Assembly: GCF_014694455.1 (NCBI RefSeq) | Contig: NZ_JAAUWT010000016.1 | Span: 81,129-145,128, forward strand | DNA: 64,000 bases | Direction of reading: 5' to 3' | Source: Vibrio sp. S9_S30 | GTDB lineage: Bacteria; Pseudomonadota; Gammaproteobacteria; Enterobacterales; Vibrionaceae | Shown here: positions 1 through 8,026 of the stretch, piece by piece | Layout: each line of letters begins with the position of its first letter | Position numbering within the stretch: position 1 is the first letter of the stretch | Made by a program: the position numbers and the translations under genes | The notes under the pieces: generated by a model | Seen by the model: only the letters and a program-made list of their open reading frames with translations | The model's database searches: none | Told to the model about the DNA's origin: nothing

Positions 1-50
1 ACGTTTTATCCTAACAGGGATCGAGATGAGATGGATACACAGAGAAACGA

Positions 51-78
51 AAAACAGCAGACCGAAGCCTGCTGTTTT
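51..78 (-). terminator. Intrinsic terminator of the agcS symporter gene
   Basis: A perfect 10-bp stem (positions 51-60 with 69-78, AAAACAGCAG / CTGCTGTTTT) closes an 8-base loop. Read on the minus strand it is followed by a T-rich tail. It lies just past the stop of the minus-strand symporter gene. Confidence 0.8.
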
Positions 79-100
79 GAATGGACTCACCTAATTCGAC

Positions 101-1636
101 TTAATATTGACTAGTGTTTTCTTGAACTTTGTACACTGTACCTGCTTGGAAGCGCTCTAGATAATCGACTAGATCGCGTTTCACTTCAGGAACCAGAATA
201 TAGAGACCCACAATGTTGACCAGTGCCATTGCAAAGATCATGGCATCAGAGAAGTCGATAACAGGACCTAGGTTCATGGCTGCACCAATCACAACAAAGA
301 GGCAGAAGATAAACTTAAAGATAAGTTCTGCTGCTTTGCTTTCGCCAAATAGGTACGTCCACGCTTTCAAGCCATAGTAAGACCAAGAGATCATGGTAGA
401 GAATGCGAACAAAACAACCGCAATAGCAAGAATGTACGGGAACCAACCAATGGCGCTACCAAAGGCAGCAGAAGTCAGCTCAACGCCCGCTAAACCAGTA
501 TCTGTATCTAGGTAACCCGTAATAATGATAACCAACGCCGTCATTGTACAAATCACTACAGTATCGATGAACGGTTCTAGGAGCGATACAAACCCTTCAG
601 ACATGGGCTCTTTCGTTTTTACTGCTGAGTGAGCAATCGCGGCAGAACCTACGCCTGCTTCGTTCGAGAACGCTGCACGTTTAAAGCCCTGAATCATCAC
701 CCCAATCACACCACCTGTTACCCCTTCACCAGTAAAGGCACCGTTGAAGATGGCACCGAACGCATCGTCGATACGGTCGAAGTTAAGTAGGATGATGATA
801 AGCGCAGCACCCACGTAGATAGCCGCCATGAACGGAACCACTTTCTCGGTCACTTTTGCGATGGACTTGATACCACCGATGATCACGATACCGACGATGA
901 CCGCCAGAATAAGACCAAACAACCAGCCTTTATCTGCGAGGAACGAAGCGTCGCCCCCTGTTACGCCAACCACTTGTTTGAATGCTTGATTCGCTTGGAA
1001 CATGTTACCGCCACCAAGCGCGCCACCAATGGCAAAGATAGAGAACAACACAGCCAGTGTGCGACCAAGCGCCGCATTACCGCGTTTTGTTAAACCTTTG
1101 CTGAGGTAGTACATAGGGCCACCAGAAACAGACCCATCAGGGTTGGTATTTCTGTATTTCACACCCAAGGCACATTCAACAAACTTACTCGACATACCGA
1201 GTAAACCCGCGAGAATCATCCAGAATGTGGCACCCGCACCACCAATTGTGACCGCGACAGCAACACCCGCGATGTTACCCAAGCCAACCGTACCGGAGAG
1301 TGCGGTTGTTAGTGCCTGAAAGTGAGAGACCTCACCTTCTTCTTTGGCTTTAGGATCGGAGAATTTACCCGAAACTAACTCCAACGCGTGTTTAAACCCG
1401 CGAATATTGATGAAGCCAAGGTAGACGGTGAAAAAGATTGCAGCAATCACTAACCAAAGAACAATCCACGGCACTTGTACGTCAGTAAAAGGGAAAGGGA
1501 TGCTTGAAAAGATCATTCCTACAAAAGGGTTGACGATCGGTGCGACGATTTCATTGATTGTGTCATCAAGGCTTGCGGCGGCAGCATTGCACGCTGTGGT
1601 ACTTGCCAACAAGGCAAGCGGAATTCGTTTGTCCAT
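101..1636 (-). CDS. Sodium:alanine/glycine symporter, AGCS family
   Basis: A 511-residue inner-membrane protein of the alanine or glycine:cation symporter (AGCS) family, which imports small neutral amino acids with Na+. Family hallmarks are visible: the TALSGTVGLGNIAGVAVA stretch (around residue 110), the GGPMYYL motif, the SNEAGVGSAAIAH motif, and about ten hydrophobic segments. The N-terminus (MDKRIPLALLAST...AAAA) looks like a cleavable signal sequence, as in several Vibrio members. The start was placed at 1636 because AGGAAGGAAAC lies just upstream; a farther ATG at 1654 has no such site. It is monocistronic and ends at a strong terminator. A second AGCS gene lies at 18922-20334, but only that one carries a glycine riboswitch, so this copy is probably controlled differently. 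The family is certain; the substrate (alanine versus glycine) is inferred. Confidence 0.93.
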   Translation of the reverse strand: MDKRIPLALLASTTACNAAAASLDDTINEIVAPIVNPFVGMIFSSIPFPFTDVQVPWIVLWLVIAAIFFTVYLGFINIRGFKHALELVSGKFSDPKAKEEGEVSHFQALTTALSGTVGLGNIAGVAVAVTIGGAGATFWMILAGLLGMSSKFVECALGVKYRNTNPDGSVSGGPMYYLSKGLTKRGNAALGRTLAVLFSIFAIGGALGGGNMFQANQAFKQVVGVTGGDASFLADKGWLFGLILAVIVGIVIIGGIKSIAKVTEKVVPFMAAIYVGAALIIILLNFDRIDDAFGAIFNGAFTGEGVTGGVIGVMIQGFKRAAFSNEAGVGSAAIAHSAVKTKEPMSEGFVSLLEPFIDTVVICTMTALVIIITGYLDTDTGLAGVELTSAAFGSAIGWFPYILAIAVVLFAFSTMISWSYYGLKAWTYLFGESKAAELIFKFIFCLFVVIGAAMNLGPVIDFSDAMIFAMALVNIVGLYILVPEVKRDLVDYLERFQAGTVYKVQENTSQY

Positions 1637-2034
1637 AAGTTTCCTTCCTGTCAAAAAGACTTATTGAGATTTAGAGTTTTTATATGTTGTGTTTATGTTG
1701 TGTTTTTATCGGTGTAGTCAGGAGAGTATTATTCATCCCCGTAACATGTTAGCAACATGCCTATCGGAAAGTATGAGCTGCCAGACACTTCTGCTATTTA
1801 CTGGATGGAGTTATTTAAAAACGTTTTTTTGCTGTATTTTTGTGTTTTTGCAGGAATTTAGGTGGAATGCCTTGGGGTATATGGTGGATTATTTGCTAAT
1901 TTCGCGGCGTTTAAAATCTACATGATTTTTTGGATTGTTGCAGTTAGCACTTCATTTCTATTTTTCCACGATTGAATTTAACATGTAAGTCTTTTATTTA
2001 TAGATAGTTTTATCAATATGGATTGTTTAAAAAT
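1637..2034. other. Intergenic region, no gene seen
   Basis: AT-rich gap between two minus-strand genes, expected to hold the promoter of the symporter. An open stretch on the plus strand at 1689-1925 has no ribosome site and unnatural composition, so I do not call it. A perfect 11-bp tandem duplication sits at 1683-1704. Confidence 0.6.
1683..1704. repeat. 11-bp perfect tandem duplication
   Basis: TATGTTGTGTT occurs twice head to tail (1683-1693 and 1694-1704), about 50 bases upstream of the symporter start. It looks like a slippage duplication in the symporter leader. Confidence 0.7.
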
Positions 2035-2066
2035 AAATCAGCCAGACTCTAATTTCTGGCTGATTT
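2035..2066 (-). terminator. Intrinsic terminator of dld
   Basis: A 12-bp perfect stem (2035-2046 with 2055-2066; AAATCAGCCAGA and its complement) with an 8-base loop, followed on the minus strand by a T-rich stretch. It lies about 40 bases past the dld stop codon. Confidence 0.85.
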
Positions 2067-2103
2067 GCCTGTTGGTTTTTGTTGCATATCTGGGCTGAGT
2101 GTA

Positions 2104-3810
2104 TCACCCACAACAGCTGCAATTCCGTTTGTACTTACTCATTTTACCAATACCTGGGTTGAACGTATTGGTGGGATCTAATGCGTGGTAAAAGGCTTGG
2201 AGTTGTTGTTCAGCTTCATACAAATGACCAACATTGTGTTCGGCAGGGTATTTTGCGCCTTTGCGGGTCAGAAGCGCTAACATTTGGGCTTTGATCTTCT
2301 TGGTGTCGGCCCCTTTTTTGAAGACATAATCCTGGTGAAATACATGACACATAAAGTGACCATAGTAGAGCGCCATCACCATATCTTTGGTGATGTCTTC
2401 CGGTAGTTGTTCCACCCAATCTATGTCGTTGCGGCGCAATGCGATGTCCAACGCTAAGATGTCTTCTACCTCTTGAGAATGGATGGTTTCATAGCGAATG
2501 GCGGCACCTGCCGCTGCAAATCGGTGAAGTAATGCTTTTTTGCCTTCATCAGCCGTACATTCAAAGTAATCACAGCCGTCTTGTTTAGACCAAACGCTAC
2601 CCAAATACTCTTTAGCTTCTTCAATACCGCCATCACTCATTTTAAGAATCAGGTGATGTTCATATTTGTCCCTAAACTGACGCATGCGTTTGGGCAGGTG
2701 TTGCGGAAACAATTTGGTTGCCCAATACATTAAAATATCGGGTAAGTCTTTTGAGACAAAAGGAATGCGTTTTAATGTCGCTTCGACTTTCGCTTTCAAA
2801 GCAAAAAATTTGGGCAGCTTATCCGTTCCCAAGTGATGGATAGAAAGGAACACATCTTTGCCGTAGGTTTCGGATAGGTTGAAGATATCACGGTGCATGT
2901 ATTCCCCCATTTCCGGTAGGTGCTTAAAATTGCTCAGCATCTCTCGACGCAGCACAGTAAGCTTGGCAGGGTCATTACAGCCTATATAAAAAATCTGTTC
3001 TTTTTCAGGGACAGGGTAGCTGTCTACCCGCACGGCAAAGACCGCCAATTTGCCTGCACAACCGCTGGCTTCGAATAGCCTGCGGGAATCCGCATTAAAG
3101 CGAGAAGGGGTGTCTGCATCCACATCTCTTACGCGCTCGTCGTATTCTCTGTCTGATGCCATCGCATCATGATGGGTTATCTTGCTTGGGTCAAAGTTGC
3201 CTTGTTCAACATTTGTGAGGATGTCTTCTGGCGTATCGCCAAGCCCCTCTATCCCTAGGTGATTGACCAGTATGAGTTCCCCGTCTTTGGTTACTTGCCC
3301 AAACAACGAAAGCTCTGTGTAAGCAGGGCCTCGCTTAACCAATGCGCCCCCAGAATTATTCGCAATGCCGCCGACCACTGTTGCGCCAATAGAGGAGGAG
3401 CCAATCACAGAGTGGGGTGCTCGGTTAACCGTTTTCAATGTTTTCTCAAGTTGATGCAAGCTAACGCCGGGTAAACTCACGACTTGTTTGCCATTATCGA
3501 TTAAGTGCAAAGTGTTCATGCGCATAATATTGATGATCACAACGTCACGATCGTAGTCTTCGCCGCTAGGGGCCGAACCTTCAGTAAGACCAGTTTTTGC
3601 GGCCTGCATGATGACGATGCAATTCGCTGCTACGGCCGCTTTTAATAAGCGCCATTGCTCTACCAGCGTACCCGGAAACAGCACCGCAAGGGCTTTGCCT
3701 TTACCAGAACGAAAACCAGAGCGGTAATACTCGGTTTTCTTTTCCTGCGTTAAAACGTGTTCATGCCCGACAATGTCGATGAAGGTGTTGATTAGCTCTT
3801 GGGTACTCAT
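2104..3810 (-). CDS. dld: Quinone-dependent D-lactate dehydrogenase
   Basis: A 568-residue flavoprotein, close in length to the E. coli Dld enzyme. It oxidises D-lactate to pyruvate at the inner face of the cytoplasmic membrane and passes electrons to quinone. The N-terminal FAD-binding (PCMH-type) half shows QAAKTGLTEGSAPSG near residue 70 and the SSSIGATVVGGIANNSGGALVKRGPAY block near 140, both typical of Dld. The C-terminal half carries the membrane-binding domain (KLFPQHLPKRMRQFRDKYEHHL) and ends with a cysteine cluster (CSCCG). It stands alone, with a good terminator behind it. Its upstream region holds a 12-bp direct repeat (3899-3910 and 4006-4017) that could be a regulator site; this is inference. 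Confidence 0.95.
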   Translation of the reverse strand: MSTQELINTFIDIVGHEHVLTQEKKTEYYRSGFRSGKGKALAVLFPGTLVEQWRLLKAAVAANCIVIMQAAKTGLTEGSAPSGEDYDRDVVIINIMRMNTLHLIDNGKQVVSLPGVSLHQLEKTLKTVNRAPHSVIGSSSIGATVVGGIANNSGGALVKRGPAYTELSLFGQVTKDGELILVNHLGIEGLGDTPEDILTNVEQGNFDPSKITHHDAMASDREYDERVRDVDADTPSRFNADSRRLFEASGCAGKLAVFAVRVDSYPVPEKEQIFYIGCNDPAKLTVLRREMLSNFKHLPEMGEYMHRDIFNLSETYGKDVFLSIHHLGTDKLPKFFALKAKVEATLKRIPFVSKDLPDILMYWATKLFPQHLPKRMRQFRDKYEHHLILKMSDGGIEEAKEYLGSVWSKQDGCDYFECTADEGKKALLHRFAAAGAAIRYETIHSQEVEDILALDIALRRNDIDWVEQLPEDITKDMVMALYYGHFMCHVFHQDYVFKKGADTKKIKAQMLALLTRKGAKYPAEHNVGHLYEAEQQLQAFYHALDPTNTFNPGIGKMSKYKRNCSCCG

Positions 3811-3898
3811 GGCGTCCTTGTGATCGATTTGTTAATCATTGTGATGTATTCATCTTAAATTCGAATGTCAGTGTGAACCAGAAGCGAACTTCGCATAA

Positions 3899-4017
3899 TT
3901 TCCAAAAGTGCAATTTAAAGATCTCATGCAAAGCATGGATTTGTTGTAAATCAACAGGTTAACAAAGGTTGATTATTGCATTATTGGAATAAATAACATT
4001 GTATTTTTCCAAAAGTG
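3899..4017. repeat. Spaced 12-bp direct repeat upstream of dld
   Basis: TTTCCAAAAGTG occurs at 3899-3910 and again at 4006-4017, a spacing of 107 bp. Both copies lie in the long gap before dld (minus strand) and hfl-like genes (plus strand). The function is unknown; a transcription-factor site is possible. Apart from this and the candidate promoter at 4222-4248, nothing gene-like is seen between 3811 and 4295. Confidence 0.45.
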
Positions 4018-4221
4018 ACATAAAGCCGAGTGGTGGTCAGTTAGATTTTATGTGAATGGAAAGTGATGTAGAGCATGGTTTTGATTGGGGGGGAGAGCCG
4101 TTGGCTAAGTGTGTTATCTGCTGAAGCGATGAAAACGCATAGAGACTGAACTCAATTTAACCACGAAAGGTCCTTACATCCCTAAGGAACCTTCAAAAGG
4201 ATAATTAAAAGTGGTTGTGCC

Positions 4222-4248
4222 CTTGTTAATGATGACTTCCCCCCAATG
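4222..4248 (+). promoter_or_regulatory. Candidate heat-shock (sigma-32-like) promoter for the hflK/hflC-like operon
   Basis: CTTGTTA at 4222-4228, a 12-base spacer, then CCCCAATG at 4241-4248. This resembles the sigma-32 pattern (CTTGAAA, 11-16 bases, CCCCATNT). It lies about 50 bases before the start of the HflK-like gene, whose relatives act with the heat-shock protease FtsH. By-eye match only. Confidence 0.4.
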
Positions 4249-4295
4249 TATGAAATAGGTGAAAAATTGTTCACCTATAACTGGAGGGCATTCTC

Positions 4296-5360
4296 ATGCT
4301 CCAAAGTAACCAGTCTTCAGAAAACCCCAACCCTTGGGGAGGAGGAAAACAAGCCCCTCCTAATTTGGATGAATTCTTCTCTTCTGTGATTCATTTTTTT
4401 AAAAAAAACCGACCAGGAGGAAAGCCTTCAAGCTTTTTTGCTCCTCTTATTATCTTCTTCTTAGCGCCTGTTTTATGGACAGCTTTTTATACCGTGCCGA
4501 GTGACTCTGTTGCGGTGATACAGCGGTTTGGTAAATATGTACACAGTGTTCCAGCCGGGCTTCATCTTAAGATGCCACTGGGAATTGATACAGTGAAAAT
4601 CGTGCCTGTAAAACGGCAGCTTAAACAAGAGTTTGGGTTTACAACGCCAGGTGCAAATGACCCGAATCAAAGTCCACGAGCCAATTTCGGGCGACAAGAA
4701 ACGCAAATGGTGACTGGCGATTTAAATGCAGCCCTCGTCGAGTGGGTGGTGCAATATCGAATCTCAGAGCCCATTAGTTTTCTGTTTGAAGTGCGGGAGC
4801 CTAGTGAAACACTCCGGTATGTTGCAGAGTCTGTCATGCGTGAAGTGGTGGGCGATCGGACAGTGGATGAGGTGATCACGATTGGTCGGCAAGAAATTGA
4901 GTCAGAAGCCCTTACTAAAATGCAAGCGTTAACGGCCAAATATACTTTAGGGATCAGTATTGATCAGGTGCAGTTAAAAAACATCAACCCGCCGAAGCCT
5001 GTTCAAAGTTCGTTTAATGAAGTCAATCAGGCTCAGCAGGAAAAAGAAAAGCTCATTAATGAAGCACGTCGGGACTACAACAAAGTCATCCCTTTGGCGT
5101 TAGGAGAAAAAGATCAACGGATCAGAGAGGCTGATGGCTATCGCTTAAAGCGGATTAATGAAGCGGAAGGCGATACGGCTCGGTTCAAGGCATTATTGTC
5201 CGAATACACTAAAGCGCCGGAGGTAACGAAGAGGCGAATCTATCTTGAAACAATGCAGGCTGTATTACCTAACATTCGTTCCAAAATTATCATCGATGAG
5301 CAAGCAAATAATATTCTACCTTTGCTCAACCTCAATGGAACACAAGGAGAAGCCCAATGA
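4296..5360 (+). CDS. HflK-like SPFH/prohibitin membrane protein (paralog)
   Basis: A 354-residue bitopic membrane protein with the HflK layout. It has a Gly/Pro/Asn-rich cytoplasmic start (NPWGGGKQAPPNLDEFF), one transmembrane segment near residues 45-65, then a periplasmic SPFH (prohibitin-like) domain beginning TVPSDSVAVIQRFGKY and a coiled-coil tail rich in EAERRDYNK-type residues. HflK and HflC form a cage around the FtsH protease and modulate its activity. The classical copy sits beside hfq-hflX; here neither neighbour is present, so this is probably a second, divergent hflKC pair. A good ribosome site (GGAGG) precedes the ATG. Its stop overlaps the start of the next gene by 4 bp, indicating translational coupling. 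Calling it a paralog is inference, because the rest of the genome is not visible. Confidence 0.85.
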   Translation: MLQSNQSSENPNPWGGGKQAPPNLDEFFSSVIHFFKKNRPGGKPSSFFAPLIIFFLAPVLWTAFYTVPSDSVAVIQRFGKYVHSVPAGLHLKMPLGIDTVKIVPVKRQLKQEFGFTTPGANDPNQSPRANFGRQETQMVTGDLNAALVEWVVQYRISEPISFLFEVREPSETLRYVAESVMREVVGDRTVDEVITIGRQEIESEALTKMQALTAKYTLGISIDQVQLKNINPPKPVQSSFNEVNQAQQEKEKLINEARRDYNKVIPLALGEKDQRIREADGYRLKRINEAEGDTARFKALLSEYTKAPEVTKRRIYLETMQAVLPNIRSKIIIDEQANNILPLLNLNGTQGEAQ

Positions 5361-6361
5361 AACCGATCAAAGTAGGAGTCGCATTTGCGTTACTCTTAGG
5401 GGGTTCTCTTAGCCTGTACAACGCACTCTACACCGTGAGCGAGGTACAGCAGGTCATTATTACTCAATTTGGAAAACCCGTTGGAGAGCCCGTTGTTGAT
5501 GCAGGTTTGAATATAAAAATACCGTATGTTCAAGAGATTAATTTGATCGATAAACGAGTATTGGAATGGGATGGTAACCCGTCCGACATGCCCACAAAAG
5601 ACAAGCTGTATATTTCTGTTGATTTGTTTGCTCGTTGGCGAATTGTCGACCCACTCCAGTATTTTTTACGCCTGAAAGATGAGCGCAGCGCACAATCTCG
5701 ACTTGACGATATTTTGGGGAGTGAGACGCGTAATGCTGTGGCGAAGCACAAACTGATTGAAATTATTCGTACCAATAAAAATCGAGATCCACTAAGAGAC
5801 ACTTTATTAAGTGATGAGGAAGCAGAATTAAAGATTGGCGCGCTTGTCCCTATTCAAAAAGGGCGCCAATTTGTTGAGCAAGAAATCTTTTCAGCCGCGT
5901 CAGAAAAAATAAAAATTTTTGGCATTGAGTTGCTCGATATTCGATTCAAACGCATTAACTACAATGAAAGTGTTCGTCCTAAAATTTACGAGCGGATGAT
6001 CAGTGAACGTCGCCAAATCGCAGAGCGTTTTCTATCGGAAGGGAACGGTGAAGCGGCTAGAATTCGAGGTGATCGAGTCAGAGATTTAAATAAAATCCAA
6101 TCTGAAGCATATCGTGAAGTAGAGGAGATTCGCGGTGAGGCTGATGCAAAAGCAGCCGAAATTTATGCTCTGGCGTACAACCAAACCCCTGAATCTGTAT
6201 ACCTTTATGAGTTTACACGCACGATGCAATCTTATTTGACCATCATTCAAGAAAATACAACGCTTGTTTTGTCTACTGACAGTGATTTGTTTCAGTTTCT
6301 TAATGGTATCGAAGGAAGGCAAAATCGTGTGACTGGACAACAAAAAATAGACGATAAGTAA
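5357..6361 (+). CDS. HflC-like SPFH/prohibitin membrane protein (paralog)
   Basis: A 334-residue partner of the preceding HflK-like protein. It has one N-terminal membrane segment (VGVAFALLLGGSLSLYNAL), then the SPFH domain starting SEVQQVIITQFGKPVGEPV. The IDKRVLEWDGNPSDMPTKDK block and FARWRIVDPLQYF segment are strongly HflC-like. The charged SERRQIAERFLSEGNGEAARIRGD helix and EADAKAAEIYALAYNQTPESVYLYEFTRTMQSY region are also family signatures. ATG overlaps the previous stop (ATGA), so the two form one operon. The pair is expected to assemble into a hetero-oligomeric ring in the inner membrane. No FtsH gene lies nearby. Confidence 0.87.
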   Translation: MKPIKVGVAFALLLGGSLSLYNALYTVSEVQQVIITQFGKPVGEPVVDAGLNIKIPYVQEINLIDKRVLEWDGNPSDMPTKDKLYISVDLFARWRIVDPLQYFLRLKDERSAQSRLDDILGSETRNAVAKHKLIEIIRTNKNRDPLRDTLLSDEEAELKIGALVPIQKGRQFVEQEIFSAASEKIKIFGIELLDIRFKRINYNESVRPKIYERMISERRQIAERFLSEGNGEAARIRGDRVRDLNKIQSEAYREVEEIRGEADAKAAEIYALAYNQTPESVYLYEFTRTMQSYLTIIQENTTLVLSTDSDLFQFLNGIEGRQNRVTGQQKIDDK

Positions 6362-6527
6362 AGACACCAACTCGGGTCTGCTGAACTGGGACCTGCTGAA
6401 CGTTCAGAGTTTGTTCGTGTCGTCGCTCTGTATCAGTAAATGATAGATGTCGTATTGAGCCCGAAGTCTAGCTAAGCCAGATCGCGGGCTCTTACAGTTA
6501 CAGTCCGTTATTTACCGTCATTTATTG

Positions 6528-6563
6528 CCTAGTGTTATGCCCAGTGCTAATCCCAGTGTTAAT
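6528..6563. repeat. 12-bp degenerate tandem repeat, three copies
   Basis: CCTAGTGTTATG, CCCAGTGCTAAT and CCCAGTGTTAAT follow one another at 6528, 6540 and 6552. The array overlaps the stop codon of the minus-strand lipoprotein gene (6559). Just before it, CTGCTGAAC is repeated 14 bases apart (near 6377 and 6391) and CCGTYATTTA occurs twice. Confidence 0.6.
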
Positions 6564-6936
6564 TGAGGCATTTTTCTTCAGATATGGTATGGATTTGCGT
6601 TTCCGTCTTTGTCGGGTCAAATGTACTGATTCGATAAGACACCCCGCGGTTCATTAGATCTCTTGTTTCAAGGCTATTGCAGAAGTGTATAGCAACACGT
6701 TTGATTAATTTATCCATATCCAGAATACCTTCCTTATTAAAATAGAGAGTAACGAATTGACCGTCTGATTGCGCTTTAACCAATGTTAATGGTCCAATCT
6801 TTCGTGGTAACTGGCTTGATATCATCGTTGCCCGATAGTCTGATAATGCAATCGCGGACATCTGGTTTGATAAGCAGCCACTAAGCAAAACGCTGAAGGA
6901 CAGTACGAATGTATTTCGTTTTTGGTTCAGGGTCAT
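6559..6936 (-). CDS. Small putative lipoprotein, function unknown
   Basis: A 125-residue protein with a short signal peptide ending in a lipobox (VLLSGC, Cys near residue 19), so it is probably an acylated envelope lipoprotein. The rest is soluble-looking with no domain I recognise; two cysteines remain near the middle and the C-terminus (HFCN, EEKCLN). The start at 6936 is supported by AGAGGGG just upstream; the longer reading from 7083 would bury the signal peptide. It overlaps the end of the racemase-family gene by 56 bp in another frame, so it is probably the third gene of that operon. Its stop lies in a short tandem repeat. Confidence 0.6.
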   Translation of the reverse strand: MTLNQKRNTFVLSFSVLLSGCLSNQMSAIALSDYRATMISSQLPRKIGPLTLVKAQSDGQFVTLYFNKEGILDMDKLIKRVAIHFCNSLETRDLMNRGVSYRISTFDPTKTETQIHTISEEKCLN

Positions 6937-8026
6937 TATCCCCTCTTTGATTTCGAAAAGAGTTAGGTTGGTAGAAAACTTTGTGAATTGAACGAGAAGA
7001 CATCGACGACAAGAGCGCACTGTAATCAACGTTAAATTGCACTTTGTCTCCCACAGCGAGAGAATTTCCTGACGTTTCAACAATCAAGTGGTCGCTGCTG
7101 GATGAAATAATTCTTATATTATTGGGTGCATGCAGCCCAGCGACACAGACGTCTTGACGGCCTAAGGCGAGAATGGCTTGCGACACCGACCCCCTATCTT
7201 GAATGCTTTCTTTTTCGCCAAACGCGTTTGAACCACGATTTCCCCATGGTAAAGAAGGCTTGATCTTGGATTCGATCACTTCGGCGGTCAATGTTATTGC
7301 GTCTGTATGCAACCCTGGGATTTTTTCTTGCTCCGTAGGTAAGCAGCCTAGGAAAATGGCTTCCCCAATACGAAGGTTATTAATTCGAGATTGGCCGACA
7401 TGCTCCAAAACCCATTTGATTGAAGCGGAATTTCCACCTGAAATAATCTCAAGACAGATCCCAAACTTGTCTTCAATTTCATTGGCCAGATCCGAGAGAA
7501 GAGCCATTTTTTCATCATCGGGTGTGATGCCGTAACGGCACGCTAGGTTGGTTCCTATTCCCTTTATGATGATATTGGGCATGGAAATAATCTTTTGGAT
7601 AAAACCAATGAGGCGATTGGGTATTACGCCTTCTCTCAGATCCCCAAGCTCGACCATAATGATCACGCCGTGTTTTATGTGTAACTGTGTTGCAGCACGA
7701 GAAAGCTTTTGAATCACCTCTACTTCACTATTCAGGCTGATATCACAATACTTAACAACACGAGCGGCTTGGCTAAGCATTGGAGTACGTATCAACATTG
7801 TTGGTACCGCAATGCCGGATTGCGTCATTCTTTGTATGTTAGCGATTCTAGAGTCCGCAAGCATCGTTGCTCCAGCATCAATCATCACTTGGGCAATGAT
7901 AGGGTGCCCTAAACACACTTTCGTGACGGGGGTGACAGAAACCTTTCTTAAAGCAAGCTGTTCAATAAGAAACTGAGCATTGTGACGAATTTTATTACAG
8001 TCGATGTCTAGCCTAGGATAATTCAC
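6881..8026 (-). CDS. Alanine/ornithine racemase-family PLP enzyme
   Basis: A 381-residue fold-type III PLP enzyme. It matches the alanine/ornithine racemase family known from clostridial ornithine racemase. The PLP lysine is expected in VTPVTKVCLG (near residue 36), and family blocks ADSRIANIQRM, MVELGDLREGV, EIISGGNSASIKW, NNLRIGEAIFLGC and AILALGRQDV are all present. It would interconvert L- and D-forms of a basic or neutral amino acid; the exact substrate cannot be read from sequence. About 28 residues after the usual family end (SMSSRSIHKVF) are extra and overlap the lipoprotein start. Its ATG overlaps the stop of the DUF1611 gene (ATGA), so the two products are co-made and probably work on the same amino acid. 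Confidence 0.85.
   Translation of the reverse strand: MNYPRLDIDCNKIRHNAQFLIEQLALRKVSVTPVTKVCLGHPIIAQVMIDAGATMLADSRIANIQRMTQSGIAVPTMLIRTPMLSQAARVVKYCDISLNSEVEVIQKLSRAATQLHIKHGVIIMVELGDLREGVIPNRLIGFIQKIISMPNIIIKGIGTNLACRYGITPDDEKMALLSDLANEIEDKFGICLEIISGGNSASIKWVLEHVGQSRINNLRIGEAIFLGCLPTEQEKIPGLHTDAITLTAEVIESKIKPSLPWGNRGSNAFGEKESIQDRGSVSQAILALGRQDVCVAGLHAPNNIRIISSSSDHLIVETSGNSLAVGDKVQFNVDYSALLSSMSSRSIHKVFYQPNSFRNQRGDNDPEPKTKYIRTVLQRFA

Noticed and set aside
1689..1925. 78-codon open frame on the plus strand after the first symporter
   Set aside because: No ribosome site, odd cysteine-rich composition, AT-rich gap and overlap with a tandem duplication; no family look.
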